Part shown: positions 1-11,092 of the stretch, in pieces
Numbering within the stretch: position 1 is the stretch's first letter
How the letters are laid out: the number at the start of each line of letters is the position of its first letter
Assembly: GCF_003576645.1 (NCBI RefSeq)
Contig: NC_044925.1
Span: 5,971,244 to 6,035,243 of the forward strand
Direction: 5' to 3'
DNA: 64,000 nucleotides
Source of the DNA: Ipomoea triloba
Lineage: Eukaryota > Streptophyta > Magnoliopsida > Solanales > Convolvulaceae
Notes under the pieces: generated by a model
The model's input: the letters and a program-made list of their open reading frames with translations, nothing else
Databases searched by the model: none
Told to the model about the DNA's origin: nothing
Made by a program: the position numbers and the translations under genes

Positions 1-210
1 CGGTAACGTTTCAAAATAAGTTATTATTTTAAACTCCTAATGTTTTACTAAACCGAGCTTATACCTTATTTGTAGTTTACAATAAACTATAATCTCTAAA
101 ATTAACTCTTACCAAACAGAGATATTGTTATAGTTTTATTTTGAATGATTCTTCTATGTGACAGATCATATCAAGATAGAAATTTAATACTTATACTAAA
201 AAATATAATA

Positions 211-466
211 GGAATAAGGTTCAAATTGACCACTGAACGTAACCTGAAAGTGCAATTAGACGACTGAACAAAACAAAAGTGCAATTAGGTCACTGAACAC
301 TCCAAATGTATGCAATTTCACCTGATAGCAGGTTATCATGCATTTCATCAGGTTACTTGCTTAATAATAAACTATTAAAATAAATAAAATAAAATAAAAT
401 AAAAAGGCACACATGCGGCCACCCCCGCCCTTTAGTTATACCCTTGCCACCCGTGGATGAATCAAA

Positions 467-509
<43 letters not shown>

Positions 510-844
510 TACGGAAAATCAACTTCTTTCAAAAAACAACTTTTTCTTTATTATGGTGTGTGTGCAGTGTGTGTGTGTGCGCGCTCTTTTTTTTTTTTTT
601 TTTTTTTTTAATTTTGTAAATTATTTTAATTTTTTAATTTTAATAATTTATTATTAACAATTATTTTAAAATGTCAATTTACCGTCAAAGTAAGTAAGTA
701 ACCTGATGAAATGGATGGTAACTTGCTATCAGGTGAAATTGCATACATTTAAAGTGTTCAATGACCTAATTACACTTTTTTTTCGATTCAGTGGCCTAAT
801 TGCACTTTTAGGTTACGCTCAGTGGTTAATTTGAACCTTATTCC
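211..844. mobile_element. MULE-type inverted-repeat element, 634 bp
   Basis: About 150 bp at the left end (ggaataaggttcaaattg...) reappear inverted at the right end (...aatttgaaccttattcc). Both sides are flanked by the same 9-bp duplication aatataata (202-210 and 845-853). Long terminal inverted repeats with a 9-bp target duplication are the Mutator-like signature. There is no transposase; the centre is a (TTA)n run and T-rich DNA, so the element is non-autonomous. Confidence 0.85.
468..509. repeat. (TTA)n microsatellite
   Basis: Pure trinucleotide run inside the MULE-type element. It makes a short poly-leucine reading frame that I do not regard as a gene. Confidence 0.95.
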
Positions 845-853
845 AATATAATA

Positions 854-2334
854 TTAATCAGGAATGAATTGCTTGTTACTTATAAGGAAAAATGTAATAT
901 TTTTAAATTAAAATGTAAAAATATTACATTTCTCTAAAAAAAAAATTCATTTACCACTTGAGCTACCACATTGGGTTAATACTTTTGGTGCATAAACCTT
1001 TAACTTACGCATATCGGCTTATGCATGGTAAATGAACCAAACTATACGAATTTGATGCAATGAATTGAGTATCTTAATAATTGGTTTGAACATATTGTGA
1101 TGCGAGCATAATTGATTTTTTGTATATTTTATATATAATATAAATATAAAATTATATATATTACTAATATATTTATACTTTTATGAAATAATATTTGTAT
1201 ATTATAAACTGTTCATAACCGAGATGTACGCTAAATTTTGTTACAATACTTAACTGGAAAATATTTATTATTACACATTTTTGTCTAAAAAATAGAGGTA
1301 AAAATTAGAAAAGCTCTTAGTTTTACAAATGCGGTATATATTTAATTTATTAGTTAAATATATGTGACATATTAGTGGCAGATTTAATTCTTAGGGACCA
1401 AATCTACTACTTATATAATAACTGAAAGACTAAATATACATTATGAATAATTGAAAAACTATATTATACTACAGTCACAAATTGAATAAATTAAAAGTGC
1501 TACTTTAAAAAAAAATAAAAAATTATTGAGTCTATTTGAGTCAACATTGAATATTTCAAACTCAAAAAAAAAATAAAAATATAGAACTTAATCAAGCTCA
1601 AATTTTTAATTTTAAAATTGAGTTGAGTTTCCGAATTTAATTAATTATTCGAGCTTACTCAAAAAAATATTAATTATTCGAGCTTAGTTATGTTCGAAAA
1701 AACTCCTAACACCAGTAGATATAATGTGTTCTTGTGGACTGTTTAATTAAGAACAACAAAGAAGTTTAATTATATTCTTTTAATGGGCTAATATGATGAA
1801 ACCTCAACTACGTACAAGATCCACTAATGTTGTTAGGACTTAGGAGACATCAATTATTCAATAATCATTATATCATGGAGCAAAGTCTACTTTGCAAGGT
1901 GGATTCTTTATCCAGAACAAATGTTTAAACAAAGTATTTATCAAATAAAATGAATGTTTATAATTATAATTTAAGTTATAAATTCTTTAAAATGGTATTA
2001 CAAAAAAAAAAAAAAAAAACCAAAAAAACTTACCATTTCTTTAAATTGTCCCTTTCTTTACAATTCTGATTTAATATATCACCAAAAAGGAAGGTCTACC
2101 CTATGATTCCATAATTTTGAAATTATTTTGCAATACTAAATACAAACATTTTGAAGCAAAAAATGAAACTATTGGCTGCTTCAAAAGTCTTATTCATTAT
2201 TCATTTAATTTGATGGCGCACCTACTTGTTTTATTGAAGATAGATTCAATTATTCAAACTTTATATTGATCGATTTGGTCTGGAAATTAAAGGATCGGAT
2301 TTTAAATAAAACCTACTGAATATTAACGGTTTGC
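854..2334. other. No gene seen
   Basis: AT-rich DNA with many homopolymers and stops in all frames. I see no coding signal and no element ends here. Confidence 0.6.
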
Positions 2335-2571
2335 TGAAATTATTAAGCCCTTGAACTTTACCTATAAAGTCAATTAAGCTCTTGAACTTTGACAGATTTG
2401 ATCGGAAATTCGTCGGAGTTGATCGGAATATCGCCGGAGTGGGTTAGATGGTCGCCGGAATTTTAGTGACATGCAATAGCAGGTCATTAACGGGCTCTTG
2501 AGCTTCAATGCATCAAAATGACATGTTTATGACTTTATAGATAAAGTTCAAGGGCTTAATTGACCCTTTTT
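2335..2571. mobile_element. Small inverted-repeat element (MITE)
   Basis: The stretch from 2341 (attaagcccttgaacttta) is matched inverted around 2531-2560 (ataaagttcaagggcttaat), with about 30 bp nearly identical. I could not settle the target-site duplication, so the edges and superfamily are uncertain; the style resembles the MULE-type MITEs elsewhere in the window. Confidence 0.55.
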
Positions 2572-2819
2572 CTAATTATGTTTGATTAATTTTATTCACA
2601 TAATTAGCTAAACACACATTATATTGTGTGGAGATAAATGATCAATATATATGTAGTTTGTGGGATATTACAAAGCAACAGGGTTACCTGTACATATACT
2701 CTAGGATAATTTTTGCGAGTTTTCTTCGTCATTGAAAAAAAGAAAAGAAAGATAAGATCGATAAATTCGAAGGGATGTAACTAATGTTAAAACAATAACT
2801 AGTTTAAAATTATTAAAAG

Positions 2820-2965
2820 GAATAAGGGTCAAATTAGCCATCGAACGGAACGAGAAAATGCAATTTGGCCACTCAACCTAAAAAAAGTGCAATTAGACCA
2901 TTGAACATTTTAAAACCATGCAATTTGTCCCAAGTAATCTGCAGCGGCAGATTACCAACAAGTAA
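2820..2965. mobile_element. Single end of a MULE-type element
   Basis: The stretch from 2820 (ggaataagggtcaaattagc) resembles the terminus of the element at 211-844, including the alternating 'gcaattagaccattgaac' blocks. I find no inverted partner downstream; a (TAA)n run and the hairpin satellite follow. It is probably a truncated relative or one whose far end was displaced. Confidence 0.5.
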
Positions 2966-2985
2966 TTTAAAAAATAGAAATTATT

Positions 2986-2986
<1 letters not shown>

Positions 2987-3059
<73 letters not shown>
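2987..3059. repeat. (ATA)n microsatellite
   Basis: About 24 uninterrupted ATA/TAA units. Confidence 0.95.
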
Positions 3060-3061
<2 letters not shown>

Positions 3062-3174
3062 GTCTCCAACTATATGATCCATGGAGACTGTCTTGTCTCC
3101 ATGGATGTGGAGACGAAAGAGGGAAGAGATAGCCTAACTGCCTTCGTCTCTTCATATCTTATTTTTAAAATTTT

Positions 3175-3329
3175 GAAGGGATGAAGGCAACTATGATCGT
3201 TGCCTTCATCCCTTCATTTTCTTTTAAGCTTTGAAGAGAAGAAGGCAACCATGGTCGCTGCCTTCATCCCCCCATTTTTAAAGCTTTGAAGCGATGAAGG
3301 CAGCCATAGCCGCTGCCTTTATCCCTTCA
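3175..3329. repeat. Three diverged hairpin units upstream of the satellite
   Basis: Three palindromic units lie at 3175-3215, 3233-3272 and 3288-3329. The first has perfect 17-bp arms (gaagggatgaaggcaac, and its complement) around a 7-nt loop. The spacers contain aagctttgaag, as in the main array. They are diverged relatives of the 60-bp satellite unit and keep better palindromes than the amplified copy. Confidence 0.85.
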
Positions 3330-3339
3330 TATATATATA

Positions 3340-3386
<47 letters not shown>

Positions 3387-3392
3387 TTTATA
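3330..3392. repeat. (AT)n microsatellite, left border of the satellite
   Basis: An almost pure AT run between the diverged hairpin units and the perfect array. A matching (AT)n run borders the other side. Confidence 0.9.
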
Positions 3393-3402
3393 TTAAAGCT
3401 TT

Positions 3403-6042
3403 GAAGGGATGAAGGCAGCGGCCATGGCAACAGCATTAATCCCTTCAAGCTTTAAAAAAAATGAAGGGATGAAGGCAGCGGCCATGGCAACAGCATTAAT
3501 CCCTTCAAGCTTTAAAAAAAATGAAGGGATGAAGGCAGCGGCCATGGCAACAGCATTAATCCCTTCAAGCTTTAAAAAAAATGAAGGGATGAAGGCAGCG
3601 GCCATGGCAACAGCATTAATCCCTTCAAGCTTTAAAAAAAATGAAGGGATGAAGGCAGCGGCCATGGCAACAGCATTAATCCCTTCAAGCTTTAAAAAAA
3701 ATGAAGGGATGAAGGCAGCGGCCATGGCAACAGCATTAATCCCTTCAAGCTTTAAAAAAAATGAAGGGATGAAGGCAGCGGCCATGGCAACAGCATTAAT
3801 CCCTTCAAGCTTTAAAAAAAATGAAGGGATGAAGGCAGCGGCCATGGCAACAGCATTAATCCCTTCAAGCTTTAAAAAAAATGAAGGGATGAAGGCAGCG
3901 GCCATGGCAACAGCATTAATCCCTTCAAGCTTTAAAAAAAATGAAGGGATGAAGGCAGCGGCCATGGCAACAGCATTAATCCCTTCAAGCTTTAAAAAAA
4001 ATGAAGGGATGAAGGCAGCGGCCATGGCAACAGCATTAATCCCTTCAAGCTTTAAAAAAAATGAAGGGATGAAGGCAGCGGCCATGGCAACAGCATTAAT
4101 CCCTTCAAGCTTTAAAAAAAATGAAGGGATGAAGGCAGCGGCCATGGCAACAGCATTAATCCCTTCAAGCTTTAAAAAAAATGAAGGGATGAAGGCAGCG
4201 GCCATGGCAACAGCATTAATCCCTTCAAGCTTTAAAAAAAATGAAGGGATGAAGGCAGCGGCCATGGCAACAGCATTAATCCCTTCAAGCTTTAAAAAAA
4301 ATGAAGGGATGAAGGCAGCGGCCATGGCAACAGCATTAATCCCTTCAAGCTTTAAAAAAAATGAAGGGATGAAGGCAGCGGCCATGGCAACAGCATTAAT
4401 CCCTTCAAGCTTTAAAAAAAATGAAGGGATGAAGGCAGCGGCCATGGCAACAGCATTAATCCCTTCAAGCTTTAAAAAAAATGAAGGGATGAAGGCAGCG
4501 GCCATGGCAACAGCATTAATCCCTTCAAGCTTTAAAAAAAATGAAGGGATGAAGGCAGCGGCCATGGCAACAGCATTAATCCCTTCAAGCTTTAAAAAAA
4601 ATGAAGGGATGAAGGCAGCGGCCATGGCAACAGCATTAATCCCTTCAAGCTTTAAAAAAAATGAAGGGATGAAGGCAGCGGCCATGGCAACAGCATTAAT
4701 CCCTTCAAGCTTTAAAAAAAATGAAGGGATGAAGGCAGCGGCCATGGCAACAGCATTAATCCCTTCAAGCTTTAAAAAAAATGAAGGGATGAAGGCAGCG
4801 GCCATGGCAACAGCATTAATCCCTTCAAGCTTTAAAAAAAATGAAGGGATGAAGGCAGCGGCCATGGCAACAGCATTAATCCCTTCAAGCTTTAAAAAAA
4901 ATGAAGGGATGAAGGCAGCGGCCATGGCAACAGCATTAATCCCTTCAAGCTTTAAAAAAAATGAAGGGATGAAGGCAGCGGCCATGGCAACAGCATTAAT
5001 CCCTTCAAGCTTTAAAAAAAATGAAGGGATGAAGGCAGCGGCCATGGCAACAGCATTAATCCCTTCAAGCTTTAAAAAAAATGAAGGGATGAAGGCAGCG
5101 GCCATGGCAACAGCATTAATCCCTTCAAGCTTTAAAAAAAATGAAGGGATGAAGGCAGCGGCCATGGCAACAGCATTAATCCCTTCAAGCTTTAAAAAAA
5201 ATGAAGGGATGAAGGCAGCGGCCATGGCAACAGCATTAATCCCTTCAAGCTTTAAAAAAAATGAAGGGATGAAGGCAGCGGCCATGGCAACAGCATTAAT
5301 CCCTTCAAGCTTTAAAAAAAATGAAGGGATGAAGGCAGCGGCCATGGCAACAGCATTAATCCCTTCAAGCTTTAAAAAAAATGAAGGGATGAAGGCAGCG
5401 GCCATGGCAACAGCATTAATCCCTTCAAGCTTTAAAAAAAATGAAGGGATGAAGGCAGCGGCCATGGCAACAGCATTAATCCCTTCAAGCTTTAAAAAAA
5501 ATGAAGGGATGAAGGCAGCGGCCATGGCAACAGCATTAATCCCTTCAAGCTTTAAAAAAAATGAAGGGATGAAGGCAGCGGCCATGGCAACAGCATTAAT
5601 CCCTTCAAGCTTTAAAAAAAATGAAGGGATGAAGGCAGCGGCCATGGCAACAGCATTAATCCCTTCAAGCTTTAAAAAAAATGAAGGGATGAAGGCAGCG
5701 GCCATGGCAACAGCATTAATCCCTTCAAGCTTTAAAAAAAATGAAGGGATGAAGGCAGCGGCCATGGCAACAGCATTAATCCCTTCAAGCTTTAAAAAAA
5801 ATGAAGGGATGAAGGCAGCGGCCATGGCAACAGCATTAATCCCTTCAAGCTTTAAAAAAAATGAAGGGATGAAGGCAGCGGCCATGGCAACAGCATTAAT
5901 CCCTTCAAGCTTTAAAAAAAATGAAGGGATGAAGGCAGCGGCCATGGCAACAGCATTAATCCCTTCAAGCTTTAAAAAAAATGAAGGGATGAAGGCAGCG
6001 GCCATGGCAACAGCATTAATCCCTTCAAGCTTTAAAAAAAAT
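3403..6042. repeat. Perfect 60-bp palindromic satellite, 44 units
   Basis: The period is exactly 60 bp, and by eye all 44 units are identical. Each starts gaagggatgaaggcagcg, is centred on gccatggc, and ends the hairpin with attaatcccttc, followed by a spacer caagctttaaaaaaaat-like tract. The first 44 bases form an imperfect palindrome (17 of 22 arm positions pair). Because 60 is a multiple of 3 and the unit has no stop in one frame on each strand, open frames of about 900 codons run both ways. I treat these as by-products. A 45th, diverged unit with 16/17 paired arms closes the array at 6043-6083. Confidence 0.97.
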
Positions 6043-6083
6043 GAAGGGATGAAGTCAGTTGCCATGACTGCCTTCATCCCTTC
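6043..6083. repeat. Terminal diverged hairpin unit
   Basis: Arms gaagggatgaagtcagt and actgccttcatcccttc pair at 16 of 17 positions around tgccatg. It is closer to the upstream diverged units than to the amplified 60-mer. Confidence 0.85.
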
Positions 6084-6094
6084 ATATATATATA

Positions 6095-6145
<51 letters not shown>
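6084..6145. repeat. (AT)n microsatellite, right border of the satellite
   Basis: An AT run that also forms the outer edge of the next inverted-repeat element. Confidence 0.9.
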
Positions 6146-6147
<2 letters not shown>

Positions 6148-6506
6148 CTGCTCAATGTGGATGCGTCTTAACGTGTAAATAGTGTGGACACACCACTCAA
6201 TGTTATAAAATGCACCACTCAATGTTAGAAAACACACCACATGAAAATACACAAAAACACCAAAAAACACACCACACCCCCAAAATAATGCACCATAACT
6301 CCCCTGCCCCTAATTGTACATTTCCAAATACTGTGTGGTGTATATTTACATACTTAGTGGTGTGTTTTTTGGTAATGTGTACCTAACGGTACATATTTGT
6401 GTGGTGCATTTTCTAACACTGAGTGGTGTATATCTGTATACATAGTGGTGAGGTCGCACTGTTACACGTTAAGACGCGTCCACACTTGAACTCTACCCTA
6501 TATATA
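6141..6506. mobile_element. TA-bordered MITE
   Basis: The left end (gtggatgcgtcttaacgtgt) is matched inverted at the right end (acacgttaagacgcgtccac). Both ends run out into TATATA. The interior is built from related caccactcaatg / agtggtgt blocks. There is no coding capacity. Insertion into TA-rich DNA fits Stowaway-like or related MITEs, but the target duplication is masked by the AT runs. Confidence 0.6.
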
Positions 6507-7088
6507 GTCATGATCAGGTATTTTACATACAAGATTAATGAATGTTGTAACGGTATCTATTTTTGAAATTTCTTCATTTTCTGAATTTTTAAAGAGTGAT
6601 TCTAGCAATGTTGTAGCCCCAGCATCTTTTCAATGTATCAAGTGTGTCACAATATTCTATTGCCCTATATTGACATTTTTAATAATAAATTTTAAATCAA
6701 TTTATTGGGTTATTTGAATGTCTTCTTTGTCAACAAATCCTTCCTAAGTAGTTAATATGATTGACTTCAAACTGTTTTTATTTTAATTTTTTCCATGTTA
6801 TTAACATAATACTTGGTAAATAAATAATTAAATATATAACATTATTTTGTAGTATAACTTTGATATTTAATTACAAAATACTATAAAAAGAAAACAATGA
6901 ACAATGTAGTAAATATAATTAATTAATAAATTTGAAGGTAATGAATCTTTGCATTGAAGAAAATATAGACAATATAACTAATGAAATTATATATCTTTTT
7001 AAATTTTTTGAGAATGATTTTTTTTTTAATAAAGGCATTGTAGACACTGAATTATAAATTAAAGAAATAAATATGTATTTTTTTTTTT
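6507..7088. other. No gene seen
   Basis: AT-rich intergenic DNA with no recognisable element ends or coding signal. Confidence 0.6.
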
Positions 7089-8271
7089 GTTGAAACTAGG
7101 GGTGTGCAAAACCCGCCCGGTCCGATAAACCCGCCCGACCCGAACACCGTTTTGCTCTCCGGGGTGGGTATCCGAATCCGAAGCCTAAAACCGACCCTTT
7201 ATTTGACCATATACGATTCCAATATATTCGGGTAGGGTTTGGGAATTAGTCACCCGACCCGCCCGAATATCCGAAATTATATATATAATATATATGTATA
7301 TACATAATACGGCGTCGTGTGTGTTATGTATATATATTTCCATTTCATTTAGGGTTAACCATTTGCGCAGCCACTCCCGTTCATCCTCCTCACTCCTCTG
7401 CTCTAATTCTCTGATTTCTCTCCCATTCGCGACTCTCATACGCAGCCTAGGGTTTTCCATTTCTCTGCTCTGATTCTCTGATTTCTCTCACGTTCTCCAT
7501 AGTCCATTCTCCACTTCTCCTTCTCCATTTCTCTCCAGTCTACAACTCTGTAGGGTTACTCTCTACTTCTGTAGTAGGCCTTGTAACCTTGATTCTCGAA
7601 GGCGAGTAGGTGACTCTTTTCGATTTTCGACACCATCTCAGACTCAGAGGCTCTCAGTAACTCTTTGTCTCTCTGAATCTACTCACCTCTATTAGACGCC
7701 GGTACTGGACGGTGGTGTCGTGGTGGAAGCCTCAAACCAGCCAAGCCTTGGTCGTTGACTCGGTGGTGCTGTGGTGGTCCTGGTGGTCCGGTGGAAGCCA
7801 TTAGCCATCTGTTTTGGCTTTGAATTGCTTGAAGACCTAGTTCTCCAGGAAAATATTGGAGAAAACAAGTAAATCAAAAACCTTTTTTAATGCTATTCAA
7901 TATTAGTGTATTCAGTATTTGTGTTGTATTGTGTGATACTGTGATACTGTGATTCTGTGATTCTGTGAATCCCTAATTTGTACATGAGTGATGAGTCCCA
8001 GACTCACTAAGCCCTAATTTGTTGGGGCTTTCCATATATATGATGAATTTCAACAAATCCTGATATATGGTTTCAAGTTTATGGTAATGGACCCTTAAAT
8101 TCGTACATAATGTAATTAATTTGGTGGAAGCATGGAAGCTTACTGTGTAATTGTGTATTTACTATGTAATCTATGATTGTATCATACTATCATTTGTATG
8201 ATCCCTAATTTGTGGGCAATTTCATGTATACGAATATATGATGATGAAAATTTGATTATTGATTATTGTAT

Positions 8272-8640
8272 GGTGGAAGCATAAGCTATTAAGCTGTATG
8301 GTGTAATATATCTTTTAAATCTATGTGTTACACTGTATGAGTGTATGAATGTATGATTGTATGAGCCCCCTAATTTGTAGGCAATTCCATATATATGATG
8401 ATGAAAATCTGAGTATAGATATAAAGGTGGAAGCATAAGCTATTAAGCTGTATGGTGTAATATATCTTTTAAATCTGTGTTACACTGTATGAGTGTATGA
8501 ATGTTTGATTGTATGAGCCCCCTAATTTGTGGGCAATTCCATATATATGATGATGAAAATCTGAGTATGGATATAAAGGTGGAAGCATAAGCTATTAAGT
8601 TGCATGTTTGTGTGACTGTGTCTACTTTAAATGTATAATT
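8272..8640. repeat. 152-154 bp tandem triplication in the hAT 5' region
   Basis: Blocks starting ggtggaagcataagctatta occur at about 8272, 8426 and 8578. Between them gagccccctaatttgt and atatatgatgatgaaaat recur. The repeat lies between the left terminus and the transposase start, in what should be promoter, 5' leader or leader intron. Confidence 0.8.
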
Positions 8641-8698
8641 TCTTTATGGCTTTAGACCTTTAGTTGGACAGTTTGTTTACTGATGCCCATCTTTTTAG

Positions 8699-11092
8699 AT
8701 GGAAAGCATCAGTGCATCTGGACACCCTCCCACCTCAACTGAGGAGGAACATGGAGTAGATGGTGGAGGTACTGAGAGAAATCCTCAGCAGCCTTTGCCT
8801 TCTCCTACTGATGTTCCTACAAAGAAGAGGAAAGAGGTGGAGTCTAGATCCAAAGTTTGGGATCATTTTGAAAAGATCCTTGATTCTAAAGGGAAATTAA
8901 TGCAGGGGAAGTGCCTGTACTGTGCAAAACTTTTTGCATGTGAGACTAAAAAGCATGACACTTCCTCCTTGAGAAACCATATGTTGGGCTGCCTAAAGAA
9001 TCCCCATTCTAAGGATACAAGGCAGTCCCTTCTCACTTTCAATGTTGTTTCTATCTCTGGAACAGAATGTTCTGAGGGGGTTTTGGGGACTTGGGTTTTC
9101 AACCAAGAGGCTATTAGGAGAGCATTGTGTGAGATAATCATTGTAGATGAGCTTCCCTTTAGGATTGTTGAGGGAAATGGGTTTAGGAAATTTATCTTAG
9201 TTGCTTGTCCTAGGTTTCAAATCCCTTCTAGGTGGACCATTTCTAGAGATATTTATCAGATTTACCTAGATGAGAGATTGAGCCTTAAGAAGCTATTTAG
9301 GGTAAGCACTCAAAGGGTTAGCTTGACCACTAATACATGGACATCTGTCCAAAGGATAAACTACATGTGCATTACTGCACATTTCATTGATGATCAGTGG
9401 AAACTTAACAAAAAAAATCATTTCCTTTGTCCCAGTTTCTTCTCATAGGGGGGAGTACATAGCTAAAGCCCTTGAGAGCTGTCTTCTTGAGTGGGGGATT
9501 AAAAATATCTTCACTGTTACTGTTGATAATGCCTCTTCAAATGACACAGCACTAGGTTTTTTCAAAAGAAAGTTGTTGTCTTGGGGTAGTTCTTCTGTTA
9601 GGGTTCAGTATATGCACATGAGGTGTATAGCCCATGTTCTGAATTTAGTGGTGCAGGATGGATTGAGATTTGCAGATCCTTCTGTTAAGAAAGTTAGGGA
9701 TGCAGTTAGATGGGTAAGGAATTCACCTGCAAGACTCAAGAAATTTAGAGATCTTGCAGATCTTATTGGGGTGGAAGCCAAATCTGCATTGCAGCTTGAT
9801 GTTCCTACAAGATGGAACAACACATACATCATGCTGAACACTGCCATTCAATACCAGAAGGTTTTTTAGGCTTATGATGATTGTGATTCCTCATTGTCTG
9901 CTGACTTAGTTGATTCTGTTCCTACTTTTCTGGATTGGCTTTCTGTTAAAAGTATAGTCCTCCTTCTGAAAGGATTTTATGAGATGACTGTGAGAATATC
10001 TGGTTCTCTTTATGTCACTTCAAATACATTCTTTTCTGAAATTTCTGATTTGGGATGCATGCTGGCTGATATGGTTGGATCTGATACAGGCTGTGAAAAG
10101 GTAAACTGATTTGAATGCCAATATTTTTTCTAAGATTTATCATTTATGTGTGAATGATTGAACTTGTTTCTGATTTCATTCTATGTTTTTCTGTTCTTTC
10201 ATGCTATTTTGTTTAGGCAATGGGGTCCCAAATGAAACAAAAGTTTGAAAAATATTGGGGAGATCCAGAAAAAATGAACTTCTTGATATTTTATGCCAAT
10301 ATTTTGGACCCTAGGGATAAGATTGAGTACATGCCTCACCAATTTGCCCAGTTATATGGTGAAGAAAAAGGGAAAGAATGTTTTGCAAAGGTTCAACAGG
10401 GAATGGTTGAGTTGTTTAATGACTATGCAGCCACCTATAGTGCCCCCTCTGTGCAGTCTGCATCCTCTACTGTGCAATCTGAATCTGTTCATGTCCCTTC
10501 TCAAAGTACAGTTGGAAAACCTCAGTCTAGACTGAAAAGCCAACTAAAAAAACAGAGAATGGAGATTGGTGGAAGCAGTAAGCAGACTGAACTGCATATT
10601 TATTTGAGTGAAAATTTAGTGGAAGATGAAGAAAACATAGAATTTGATCTGCTGAGGTGGTGGAAGCTTAACTGTGAGAGGTTTCCTATTCTCTCAAAAA
10701 TGGCAAGGGATGTGCTAGCTGTTCCCATATCCACAGTTGCCTCAGAGAGTGCATTCAGTACTAGTGGTAGGGTATTAGATCCCTTTAGGAGTTCCTTAAC
10801 TCCTAAAATTGTGGAAGCCCTAGTCTGTGCACAGGATTGGTTGAGGGCACCAAATCACCCAATCTCTGTTGAGGAAAACTTGGATGAGGTTGAAAGATTA
10901 GAGAAAGGTACAATTCTTAACTTTCTAACTTTCTATGCCTTTTATTTGTATATGTTTGTTATTTGTTAATGGTTTTATGTATCTTTTTGTGCAGAATTGT
11001 CTGCAGCTGGTTCTTCCCTCAATTCTGTTGGAACACTGCCCACTATTGCTGTAATACATTTATATAATTTATCATTACTTTATTTTGATTGA
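8699..11092 (+). pseudogene. hAT transposase (BED zinc finger), interrupted
   Basis: The product would cut and rejoin the ends of the surrounding element in the nucleus. Residues 50-98 form a BED finger (W54, C72-x2-C75, H94-x3-C98). The central part contains TTNTWTS, then TVDNASSND carrying the second acidic residue of the RNase-H-like core. The C-terminal dimerisation region has ASESAFSTSGR with the expected glutamate. The start at 8699 follows a possible splice acceptor (tttttag). I infer introns at 10101-10216 and 10908-10994 from GT/AG and frame; the last exon ends at 11092. Damage: an 8-A run at 9410-9417 shifts the frame by one, and an in-frame TAG sits at 9867-9869. The first catalytic aspartate appears as asparagine in TTNTWTS. 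The family assignment is secure; activity is unlikely unless the indel is a sequencing error. Confidence 0.9.
10101..10216 (+). other. Intron of the hAT transposase gene
   Basis: Donor gaaaag|gtaaac and acceptor gtttag|gcaatg. Removal joins codons in phase 0, and the protein motif continues across the junction. Confidence 0.75.

Noticed and set aside
457..657. Small ORF with poly-leucine and poly-phenylalanine
   Set aside because: It is a translation of (TTA)n and poly-T.
3403..6042. CRISPR array
   Set aside because: The units are contiguous and identical with no variable spacers, and the DNA is from a plant nucleus.
3393..6171. Two long ORFs of about 900 codons as genes
   Set aside because: They are created by a stop-free 60-bp repeat on both strands; no start context, promoter or family supports them.
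6082..6270. Small ORF with (YI)n
   Set aside because: It is a translation of the (AT)n run.
7185..7877. Short minus-strand ORFs at the left end of the hAT element
   Set aside because: They overlap subterminal repeats and the presumed leader of the transposase, with no recognisable product.
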